Source: Nonlabens sp. Ci31 (GTDB taxonomy: Bacteria > Bacteroidota > Bacteroidia > Flavobacteriales > Flavobacteriaceae). From it: a stretch of 64,000 nucleotides of DNA. Location: positions 1,931,001-1,995,000 of the forward strand of contig NZ_CP043633.1 of the NCBI RefSeq assembly GCF_012974865.1. The letters are read 5' to 3'. Below are positions 1 to 6,677 of the stretch, one piece after another (within the stretch, counting starts at the first letter, position 1; every line of letters starts with the position of its first letter). The position numbers and the translations under genes are program-made. The notes under the pieces were generated by a model. It ran no database searches and was not told the origin of the DNA. It worked only from the letters and a program-made list of their open reading frames with translations.

Positions 1-266
1 ACTCGTACTTTTATAACATCATTTTGAAAAATAGGTGGAGCCACTTTTATTTCGCTGGTGAAAATTCTGTAGTAATCTTTTTCATCAAAAAGGAATAGTG
101 CGCTATCTTTTATTTCATTAAACTCTAAATTTGGTAGGTAGGTCATATTTTCTAGACCATCCTTTTCTATTATTTTGATGTCAATGAGATTTTTCTTGTC
201 TGCTTGACAAGAAAAAAGCAAAGAGGAAATAAATAAAATGCCGCCTGCTATTTTAATTGTTTTCAT
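1..266 (-). CDS. lipoprotein of unknown function (C-terminus cut by window edge)
   Basis: The visible part is the first 88 codons, starting at an ATG 4 nt after the trpE stop. The N-terminus is a lipoprotein signal: a Lys/Ile start, a hydrophobic stretch and the lipobox LLFSC, so the mature protein would begin at the Cys near residue 20 and sit in the outer or inner membrane. The rest (ADKKNLIDIKIIEKDG...) matches no family I recognise. Tight spacing behind trpE suggests co-transcription, which is odd because trpG usually follows trpE in this family. The function is unknown and the C-terminus lies outside the window. Confidence 0.75.
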   Translation of the reverse strand, partial: MKTIKIAGGILFISSLLFSCQADKKNLIDIKIIEKDGLENMTYLPNLEFNEIKDSALFLFDEKDYYRIFTSEIKVAPPIFQNDVIKVR

Positions 267-270
267 AATT

Positions 271-1680
271 TTAATTTGCTTTGGTTATAGCACTTCTAAG
301 TGCATTGGTTTTATGATATACTTCTTGGGTTTCGTTTTCTATAATACTTTCTACTACAACACCGGCACCAGCTCTGAATAGCAGTTTGTTTTCTCTTGAT
401 AAAATACTTCTAATGATAATGGCATGGTTAAAATTGCCATCAAATCCTAGGTAACCTATGGCACCGCCATAAAATTCTCTAGAAGATTGTTCATACTGAT
501 CGATCAATTGCATGGCTCTGTATTTAGGGGCGCCACTTAATGTACCAGCCGGGAAGGTATCACCTATAAGCTGAATTTTATCCTTTTCATTTATGATACC
601 ACTCACTTTACTTACCATGTGAATCACATGAGAATAAAAGTGAATATTTTGATAATCCTCTACAACCACGTTTTTTGCATGGCGGCTTAAATCATTTCTG
701 GCTAGATCTACCAGCATCATATGTTCAGCAGCTTCTTTGGGATCCTTTTTCAATTCTTCTGCAGCTTTTAAATCAGCGGTATCGTTTCCGGTTCTTTTAT
801 AAGTTCCTGCAATAGGTTGGATACTGGCTTTTGTGCCAGAAATAAGTAATTGTGCTTCTGGGGAAGATCCAAATATTCTAAAATCACCGTAATCAAAATA
901 AAATAAATACGGGCTTGGATTGATGGCACGTAACTGGCGGTAAACGTTAAAATCATCTCCTTGAAAAGGTTGTTCAAACTTTCTAGAGAGTACGATTTGA
1001 AAAACATCGCCTCTACGGCAGTGCTCTTTCCCTTTCTTTACGAGTTCTCTAAAATCATCGTCCTTCATTTCGGAAGTCTCCTGTTCGGTGCACTTAAAAC
1101 TGTAGTTAGCCACATCTCTATGATTGATCACCGTTACTATCTCTTCTAGTTTACTTTCGTTATCAGCATAGGAATGATCAAAAACATACAACTGGTTGTG
1201 GTAGTGATCAAAAACCATCACATTTTGAAATACTTGATAATGAGCAAGAGGGATGTTATTGGTCTCGTTTTCGCGTAAGCGGAATTCCAATTCTTCAAAT
1301 AATTGTACCGCATCATAACTGAGGTAACCAAAAAGACCGTTAGTCGGAAATGGATACTCATTTTCAACCTGAGCAAATGAGTCTTTAAATTCACTCAATC
1401 CAGAAGTGAGGTCAAAAGCGGAAGAATATTCTTGTGATGTGGAGGAATGATCGGGGAAACTCGATTTAATTTCTTTCTTATTTACCTCAAAAGTGGCTAC
1501 AGGATTACAGCATATAAAAGAATAGCTGTTACTGCGTTGTCCATATTCATTGCTTTCCAAAAGAATACTATTGGGATAGCGATCGCGTAATCTCATGTAA
1601 ATAGCAACAGGAGTAAGCGTGTCTGCAAGGATGACTTGTTGTGTAGTGCGAGGTGTATAAATATCTTGAATGTGATTCAT
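271..1680 (-). CDS. trpE: anthranilate synthase component I
   Basis: Converts chorismate to anthranilate, the first step of tryptophan synthesis, with ammonia delivered by the TrpG subunit. About 469 aa, the usual length. Seen: the N-terminal feedback-site motif LLES, then the chorismate-binding domain with FGSSPEAQLL, PIAGTYKRTG, LVDLARNDLSR, FPAGTLSGAPK, FYGGAIGYLG and RAGAGVV. The frame stays open upstream to a TTG at 1698, but the ATG at 1680 fits the family N-terminus better. Expression is almost certainly controlled by the Trp leader peptide and terminator just upstream. No trpG is visible; the next gene encodes a lipoprotein. A degenerate copy of the 16-bp palindrome lies in codons for FRLREN. 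Confidence 0.96.
   Translation of the reverse strand: MNHIQDIYTPRTTQQVILADTLTPVAIYMRLRDRYPNSILLESNEYGQRSNSYSFICCNPVATFEVNKKEIKSSFPDHSSTSQEYSSAFDLTSGLSEFKDSFAQVENEYPFPTNGLFGYLSYDAVQLFEELEFRLRENETNNIPLAHYQVFQNVMVFDHYHNQLYVFDHSYADNESKLEEIVTVINHRDVANYSFKCTEQETSEMKDDDFRELVKKGKEHCRRGDVFQIVLSRKFEQPFQGDDFNVYRQLRAINPSPYLFYFDYGDFRIFGSSPEAQLLISGTKASIQPIAGTYKRTGNDTADLKAAEELKKDPKEAAEHMMLVDLARNDLSRHAKNVVVEDYQNIHFYSHVIHMVSKVSGIINEKDKIQLIGDTFPAGTLSGAPKYRAMQLIDQYEQSSREFYGGAIGYLGFDGNFNHAIIIRSILSRENKLLFRAGAGVVVESIIENETQEVYHKTNALRSAITKAN
1266..1281. repeat. degenerate copy of the 16-bp palindrome (in trpE)
   Basis: Two mismatches to CGCTTTCGCGAAAGCG. It is followed by GAATTCC, an extension also hinted at around the copy at 3807. 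It encodes part of FRLREN, in the same frame as the RFRES copies elsewhere. Confidence 0.5.
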
Positions 1681-1711
1681 TCTTAAAAGGGGTTTCAATA
1701 CTGGTTAAAAG

Positions 1712-1741
1712 AAAAAAGGCCTACCGTTAAGTAGACCTTTT
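1712..1741 (-). terminator. trp attenuator: intrinsic terminator in trpE leader
   Basis: On the minus strand an 11-bp stem (AAAAGGTCTAC with GTAGGCCTTTT, including one G-U pair) with a six-base loop is followed by a U-run. It lies between the Trp leader peptide and trpE. The leader stop region CCGTAAAG (1767-1774) can pair with CTTAACGG (1724-1731), 7 of 8 positions, which would open the terminator. This is the arrangement expected of ribosome-mediated attenuation. Because no other hairpin follows asnB, it may also end asnB transcripts. Confidence 0.85.
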
Positions 1742-1768
1742 AAGTTTATTAAAAACATACGGGCAACT

Positions 1769-1822
1769 TTACGGCTGTTGAGCTGTATTATTCCACCACC
1801 ATGTATGATTTGTTCTTTTCAT
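1769..1822 (-). CDS. trpL: trp operon leader peptide (17 aa, three tandem Trp)
   Basis: The peptide is MKRTNHTWWWNNTAQQP, with three consecutive TGG codons at positions 8-10. It lies between a good promoter and an intrinsic terminator upstream of trpE. Ribosome stalling on the Trp codons when charged tRNA-Trp is scarce would free the antiterminator and allow trpE transcription. The ATG begins only 7 nt after the -7 box, so the message probably has almost no 5' UTR. Three Trp in a row in such a short frame are very unlikely by chance. Confidence 0.9.
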   Translation of the reverse strand: MKRTNHTWWWNNTAQQP

Positions 1823-1829
1823 TATGTGT

Positions 1830-1860
1830 CAAAAGTAATCACGGTAATTGAAAGCCGCAA
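1830..1860 (-). promoter_or_regulatory. trp leader promoter
   Basis: Minus strand: TTG (1858-1860), 20-nt spacer, TACTTTTG (1830-1837), a full match to the Bacteroidota -33/-7 consensus. It starts only about 15 nt after the asnB stop codon. Confidence 0.8.
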
Positions 1861-1875
1861 CTATTTTAGATGATT

Positions 1876-3537
1876 TTAATAACCTTTGTCATGCACTCCA
1901 CTTATCGCACGTCCAGAGGGGTCGTTCATATTCTTAAAGGCTTCATCCCATTCTAATGCGACCGGTGTAGAGCAAGCGACTGATTTTAAGGAAGGTACAC
2001 AGCTGGCAGCGGCATCGCTAGGAAAGTGTTCTGAGAAGATACTGCGGTAATAATATTCTTCTTTGCTTTGCGGCGGATTGATCTTGAATTTAAAAGGAGC
2101 AGCTTTCATCATCTCATCTGTCACCACATCTTCAACTACTTCTTTTAAGGTGTCTATCCAGCTGTATCCCACACCATCACTGAACTGTTCTTTTTGTCTC
2201 CAAGCGACACTTTTAGGGAGGTAATCTTCAAATGCTTCTCGTAAAATGTGTTTTTCCATTTTTCCATTTCCACACATTTTATCTTTAGGGTTTAAACGCA
2301 TCGCCACATCCATAAACTCTTTATCTAAAAAGGGTACGCGTCCTTCAATTCCCCATGCCGCTAGAGATTTGTTTGCTCTTAAATTGTCATAAAGGTGTAA
2401 GCTGTCGAGCTTACGTACTGTTTCTTTATGGAACTCTTCTGCATTAGGGGCTTTGTGGAAATATAAATACCCTCCAAAGATTTCATCACTTCCTTCTCCA
2501 GATAGCACCATCTTAATTCCCATTGATTTAATGACTCTTGCGAGTAAGTACATAGGAGTGGAGGCTCTAATGGTAGTTACATCATAGGTTTCTAAGAAAT
2601 AAACGACGTCTTTGATAGCATCGAGTCCTTCTTGAATAGTAAAATTAACACTGTGGTGCACGGTGCCTATATGGTCTGCAACTACTTGTGCAGCAGCGAG
2701 GTCAGGACTTCCTTCTAATCCTATTGCAAATGAGTGCAATTGGGGCCACCAGGCGTCTGCATGGTCGCCAGATTCTACTCTTTTAGAAGCGTATTTTTTT
2801 GCTATAGCACTAACAATAGAGCTGTCCAACCCGCCAGAGAGCAATACTCCGTAAGGCACGTCGCTCATTAAGTGCCTGTGCACACTTTCTTCCATCGCTT
2901 TTTTTAAATCGGCTACAGAGCTTGTATTGTCTTTTACGGTCTTATAATCTTTCCAGTCTCGATCGTACCATTTCGTAAACTCACCAGTTTCACTATAATA
3001 ATAATGTCCTGGAGGGAATGGAGCGATCTCGTTACAAGTTCCTTCTAGTGCCTTAAGCTCGCTAGCTATGTAAAATTGGCCTAATTCATCATAGCCGTAA
3101 TACAGAGGTATCATTCCTTGATGATCTCTTGCGCACAAGAAAACATCTTTCTCCATATCATAGAGCGCAAAACCGAACATACCGGTAAGCTCATCCATAA
3201 AATCGATTCCTTTATCTTGGTATAAAGCTAGAATGACCTCACAGTCCGATTTTGTTTTAAAGTCATAATTGCTGTAATGATCTCGGATATTTTGATGGTT
3301 GTAAATTTCGCCGTTGACCGCCAAAACTACTTTTCCGTCAGGACTGTAAAGTGGTTGTCCACCAGATTGCGGGTCTACGATTGTTAGTCTCTCATGAGCC
3401 AGTATCGCATTATCCCCGCAATAGATTCCTGACCAGTCTGGACCTCTGTGTCTTAACTTTTTAGATAATTCTAAGATTCTTTCTCTCTGCTCTTGGCTAT
3501 CTTTCTTCAGCTCAAACATTCCTACAATACCGCACAT
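1876..3537 (-). CDS. asnB: asparagine synthase B (glutamine-hydrolysing)
   Basis: Makes asparagine from aspartate, ATP and glutamine. 553 aa, like the E. coli AsnB class. The N-terminal Ntn glutaminase domain begins MCGIVGMF, so Cys2 is the nucleophile after Met removal, with HRGPDWSG and NGEIYNH following. The synthetase domain contains the PP-loop LLSGGLDSSIVSA and the GEGSDEIFGGY motif. A leader peptide rich in Asn codons and a terminator lie immediately upstream, implying control by asparagine supply. No hairpin follows the stop, so transcripts could run into the trp leader. Confidence 0.97.
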   Translation of the reverse strand: MCGIVGMFELKKDSQEQRERILELSKKLRHRGPDWSGIYCGDNAILAHERLTIVDPQSGGQPLYSPDGKVVLAVNGEIYNHQNIRDHYSNYDFKTKSDCEVILALYQDKGIDFMDELTGMFGFALYDMEKDVFLCARDHQGMIPLYYGYDELGQFYIASELKALEGTCNEIAPFPPGHYYYSETGEFTKWYDRDWKDYKTVKDNTSSVADLKKAMEESVHRHLMSDVPYGVLLSGGLDSSIVSAIAKKYASKRVESGDHADAWWPQLHSFAIGLEGSPDLAAAQVVADHIGTVHHSVNFTIQEGLDAIKDVVYFLETYDVTTIRASTPMYLLARVIKSMGIKMVLSGEGSDEIFGGYLYFHKAPNAEEFHKETVRKLDSLHLYDNLRANKSLAAWGIEGRVPFLDKEFMDVAMRLNPKDKMCGNGKMEKHILREAFEDYLPKSVAWRQKEQFSDGVGYSWIDTLKEVVEDVVTDEMMKAAPFKFKINPPQSKEEYYYRSIFSEHFPSDAAASCVPSLKSVACSTPVALEWDEAFKNMNDPSGRAISGVHDKGY

Positions 3538-3555
3538 AATTTAAATTTTTAAATG

Positions 3556-3586
3556 AAAAAAGGCCTACTTGTGAAGTAGACCTTTT
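3556..3586 (-). terminator. asn attenuator: intrinsic terminator in asnB leader
   Basis: A 12-bp stem on the minus strand (AAAGGTCTACTT with AAGTAGGCCTTT, one G-U pair) with a 3-nt loop and a run of six U. The stem is nearly identical to the trpE attenuator stem. GGGTAG (3608-3613), which overlaps the last base of the leader stop codon, can pair with CTACTT of the stem and so act as an antiterminator. The pairing is my inference. Confidence 0.82.
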
Positions 3587-3612
3587 GAATATTTTAAATA
3601 CCAGAGACTACC

Positions 3613-3663
3613 CTACGTTTGTGAAGGATTATTATTAGTTCTGAAATTATTATTTATTGACAT
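3613..3663 (-). CDS. asnB leader peptide (16 aa, six Asn codons)
   Basis: The peptide is MSINNNFRTNNNPSQT: two blocks of three AAT codons within 16 residues. It sits between a consensus promoter and an intrinsic terminator, directly ahead of asnB. The layout copies the trp leader upstream of trpE, including 7 nt between the -7 box and ATG. It would make asnB transcription depend on charged tRNA-Asn. AAT is common in AT-rich DNA, so composition alone is weaker evidence than for Trp; the order promoter-peptide-terminator-asnB carries the case. Confidence 0.82.
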   Translation of the reverse strand: MSINNNFRTNNNPSQT

Positions 3664-3670
3664 AACAAGA

Positions 3671-3700
3671 CAAACATAATTAAAAATATTTCATAACCAA
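3671..3700 (-). promoter_or_regulatory. asn leader promoter
   Basis: Minus strand: TTG (3698-3700), 19-nt spacer, TATGTTTG (3671-3678). Full match to TTG-N-TAnnTTTG. The leader ATG follows after 7 nt. Confidence 0.78.
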
Positions 3701-3787
3701 TTGATTTGTTCATTTAAAACGCTTATATTTTACTACAACGCTTTCGCAATAAAATGGAAAGAATATAAACTTTGCTTTTGTAATGAA

Positions 3788-5125
3788 ATGAATGTAGCTT
3801 TAATTCCGCTTTCGCGAAAGCGGCATTCCATAAGCCCATCAAAATATTTTTATATTACCTGCAGGAATAAATTCTTCAAGGTTTTAGGTCCAGGCTTGCT
3901 ATTTGCGAGTACCGCGATAGGGGTGAGTCACTTGGTACAAAGCACTCGTGCGGGAATGATATACGGATTTGGTTTTTTACTTGCTATTGTAGTGGTCAAT
4001 ATTTTAAAGTACCCGTTTTTTGAGTACGGAACTCGTTATGCGGCAGGAACAGGAGAGAGTCTTATCGATGGTTATAGAAGTTTAGGTAAATGGGCTATTA
4101 TCGCTTATTTCTTTGTGATGATTGTAAGCTTGTTTTTTGTGAGTGCAGCAGTATTTCAAGTGACTGCTGTTTTTATGAAAGAATTGTTTCAGCTTCAAGA
4201 AATGGCATATAGGTTTTTACCTCTTCTTTTAATTATAGGGTCTTCTTTCTTGATACTCGCATGGGGGAAGTATAAATTCCTCGACGGCTTTATTAAAGTA
4301 GTTGGTCTGGTAATGATTGTATGTGTAGCAATTTCTTTTATTCTTGTCATTTATAAAGGAGCAGCAGTCGCATCAGATCAATTTGAAGGTCCAGAAATCT
4401 GGTCTCTGAGCACCATTCCTTTTGCTATAGCGCTTATGGGATGGATGCCTACAGCGGTAGATTTAAGTACTTGGAATAGCCTCTGGACGCTGGAGAAGCA
4501 AAAAGCCTCAGGTTATAAATCTACGGTAAAAGAGGCTACTAATGAGTTTGCGCTAGGATACTGGATAAGCGCAGTTCTTGCAGTGATGTTCCTCACATTA
4601 GGTTCCTATTTAGTTTATGGAACGGATACTGTTATCATTTCTGGAAGTGCAGGATTTGCAAATCAAGTTGTTAATTTGTTTACCAATGCCATGGGGCAGT
4701 GGTCTTATTATGTCATTGCGACTGCTGCTTTCTGTATCATGTACGGAACAAGTCTAGGGGTTCTAGACGGTTATTCTAGAGCCTTAAAAAGAACGAGTGA
4801 GGTGTTGTTTAAGGCAGGATCTGTAACTGCCGAAAAGTGGTATTTAGCCGCTTTGAGCGTAACTGCTTTGGGAGGTTTTAGTCTTTGCTATGGTTTAAGT
4901 GGTAACCCTAAAGGTTTTCTTTTCCTGGTAGATATTGCAACGGTATTATCTTTCCTATTTGCACCTATTGTTGCTACCTTAAATTACAGATTGGTGACAA
5001 GAAAAAAATTCCCAGAAGAGCATCGACCTAAATTTATCATGAGGGCAATTTCTCTTGTGGGAATTTTTACTTTGAGCTTTTTATCACTCGTTTACATGTG
5101 TTACTATTTTGGAGTGTTAGATTAG
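3788..5125 (+). CDS. Nramp-like metal ion transporter, divergent
   Basis: About 445 aa with some eleven hydrophobic segments in the Nramp/APC fold. The core opens with LGPGLLFASTAIGVSHLVQS, and TM6 carries GWMPTAVDLS. Canonical Nramp proteins use DPGN in TM1 and a Met in TM6 to bind Mn or Fe; those signatures are absent here, so the substrate is uncertain. The frame is open upstream to 3701, but the ATG at 3788 is the nearest ordinary start. Even that gives an N-terminal tail containing a palindrome copy (LSRKR), and relatives usually start close to the KFFKVLGPG segment. Divergent from asnB and convergent with msrA, with a 4-bp overlap at the 3' ends. Confidence 0.8.
   Translation: MNVALIPLSRKRHSISPSKYFYITCRNKFFKVLGPGLLFASTAIGVSHLVQSTRAGMIYGFGFLLAIVVVNILKYPFFEYGTRYAAGTGESLIDGYRSLGKWAIIAYFFVMIVSLFFVSAAVFQVTAVFMKELFQLQEMAYRFLPLLLIIGSSFLILAWGKYKFLDGFIKVVGLVMIVCVAISFILVIYKGAAVASDQFEGPEIWSLSTIPFAIALMGWMPTAVDLSTWNSLWTLEKQKASGYKSTVKEATNEFALGYWISAVLAVMFLTLGSYLVYGTDTVIISGSAGFANQVVNLFTNAMGQWSYYVIATAAFCIMYGTSLGVLDGYSRALKRTSEVLFKAGSVTAEKWYLAALSVTALGGFSLCYGLSGNPKGFLFLVDIATVLSFLFAPIVATLNYRLVTRKKFPEEHRPKFIMRAISLVGIFTLSFLSLVYMCYYFGVLD
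3807..3822. repeat. 16-bp palindrome, exact copy (in Nramp-like gene)
   Basis: CGCTTTCGCGAAAGCG, embedded in a longer imperfect palindrome (AATTC on the left, GCATTCC on the right). Read as LSRKR close to the N-terminus. A half copy, CGCTTTCGC, lies at 3739-3747. Confidence 0.9.
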
Positions 5126-5772
5126 TGCTGGGCGTTTTCTTTAATGAGATCAGGCATTTTTGCAGCAAATTTTTTGAATCTAGGTATAGAGACACCTCTT
5201 ATGTAACCTTGAGTAGGATGCAGCTTTGCGTAATCTTGATGGTAATCTTCGGCTTTCCAAAACTTCTTAAACGGCTTCACCTCAGCAGCAACCTCGTAAC
5301 CTTCTTGAGTGAGATCAGAAATTTTAGCTTCAATAATTTTTTTTTCATTATCATTTTGATAAAAGATGATACTCCTGTATTGAGAACCGTTATCTGGTCC
5401 CTGTCCGTTTGCTTGTTCAATATTTTGTGAAGCAAAATAAACGTCTACTAGTGTTTTAAAAGAAACGAGTTGAGGATCATAAATGATCTCGTTAGCCTCA
5501 GCATGACCAGTTCTTCCAGTGTTGCTGTCTTCATAAGTAGGGTTTTCTGTATGGCCGCCAGAATAGCCAGATATAGATTCATTTACTCCTTTTACACCTT
5601 CATAAATTTCTTCTACACACCAGAAACATCCACTGGCAAAGTAAGCACGTTGCATTCCATTTTGAGCAGCCACTTGAATAGGGTCTGTATTTACGGCCTG
5701 TTCAGTCTCTTTGTTTGAATCGGCGCATGTTGATGCAAGAAGAAACATCAGGAAGAAAGATAACATTTTCAT
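5122..5772 (-). CDS. msrA: peptide-methionine (S)-S-oxide reductase, exported
   Basis: Reduces methionine-S-sulfoxide in oxidised proteins. The catalytic GCFWC motif, the SGYSGG stretch, the GHAEAN motif and the EDYHQDY segment are all present. From the ATG at 5772 the protein is about 216 aa and starts MKMLSFFLMFLLASTCADS, a hydrophobic signal ending at a possible lipobox Cys. It therefore probably works in the periplasm, attached to a membrane. An ATG 18 nt further upstream (5790) gives a less typical signal. Convergent with the transporter. Confidence 0.94.
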   Translation of the reverse strand: MKMLSFFLMFLLASTCADSNKETEQAVNTDPIQVAAQNGMQRAYFASGCFWCVEEIYEGVKGVNESISGYSGGHTENPTYEDSNTGRTGHAEANEIIYDPQLVSFKTLVDVYFASQNIEQANGQGPDNGSQYRSIIFYQNDNEKKIIEAKISDLTQEGYEVAAEVKPFKKFWKAEDYHQDYAKLHPTQGYIRGVSIPRFKKFAAKMPDLIKENAQH

Positions 5773-5841
5773 ATATTCATTATTATACATATAAAAATAT
5801 GCTTAGTGCGGAGAGTAGAGTATTAAAAAAGGGTTAAATAA

Positions 5842-5875
5842 AAAATCCCTTTATCTGTACAGATAAAGGGATTTT
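5842..5875 (-). terminator. intrinsic terminator after the zinc-ribbon-like gene
   Basis: A near-perfect inverted repeat (AAAATCCCTTTATCTG and its complement with almost no loop) followed on the minus strand by a T-rich tract. It lies 20 nt beyond the stop of the gene at 5895-6674. Confidence 0.85.
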
Positions 5876-5894
5876 CTTGTTAATAAGGTAGGGA

Positions 5895-6674
5895 CTAAAC
5901 TTTAGCAAATACTTTATCCATTTTTTCAACTTGTTCATAAGCTAAGGCAGCGTCTACAAGAATTCTTCCCGAGTGTTCGTCAGTAATAATTTTCTTACGA
6001 CTTGCGATCTCTACTTGCACTTGTGGCGGAATAGTAAAATAAGAACCACCAGAAGCACCTCTTTCAATAGGCACCACTGCTAGACCATTCTTTACACTTG
6101 TTCTGATACGCGTGTAGGCTTTGATCAATCTTTCTTCGATTGATTTTGCGTGATCATCACTCATTTTCATAAGTGCTTCCTCCTCCTTTTGAGTTTCTTT
6201 TAGAATCTCTGCAAGTTCAGATTTTTTGTGTTTTAAGTGGTCAGCTCTTTCATCAAGGCGTTCCTTGCTTTTATCTATCACTTCTTTTTGTTGTTCGATT
6301 TGCGCTTTGAATTCACGGATATGCTTTTCAGCAAGTTCCATTTCAAGTTCCTGAAATTCCACTTCTTTAGAAAGAGAGTTGAATTCACGGTTGTTACGAA
6401 CGTTTTTTTGTTGATCTGTATATTTGGTAACAAGAGCTTTAGACTCCTCGATCAAATTCTTTTTGGACCTAATTTTTTCAATAAGTTCATCAGAATGAGC
6501 GTCTAGTTTAGACAATCGAGTTTTTAATCCTTCTACTTCATCTTCAAGATCTTGTACTTCTAGAGGTAATTCACCACGCACGTTGCGTATTTCATCTATT
6601 CTAGAGTCGATTAATTGTAGGTTGTAAAGTTCTCTTAACTTATCTTCTACAGTAGCCTCGGTCTTTTTTGCCAT
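5895..6674 (-). CDS. coiled-coil protein of the zf-RING_7 (C4 zinc-ribbon) family, cysteine-free
   Basis: 259 aa. Residues 15-185 are a long charged coiled coil; the last 65 residues correspond to the C-terminal zinc-ribbon domain (family relative: Helicobacter HP0958). In this copy the zinc cysteines are gone: the segment reads GASGGSYFTIPP and DEHSGRIL where zinc-binding relatives have Cys, as in CEHCGRIL. The fold signature (FTIPPQ, SRKKII, GRILVD) is kept, so this looks like a zinc-free variant. The exact role is not established. Three nucleotides behind the Nif3-like gene, hence one operon. Confidence 0.85.
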   Translation of the reverse strand: MAKKTEATVEDKLRELYNLQLIDSRIDEIRNVRGELPLEVQDLEDEVEGLKTRLSKLDAHSDELIEKIRSKKNLIEESKALVTKYTDQQKNVRNNREFNSLSKEVEFQELEMELAEKHIREFKAQIEQQKEVIDKSKERLDERADHLKHKKSELAEILKETQKEEEALMKMSDDHAKSIEERLIKAYTRIRTSVKNGLAVVPIERGASGGSYFTIPPQVQVEIASRKKIITDEHSGRILVDAALAYEQVEKMDKVFAKV

Positions 6675-6677
6675 CTT

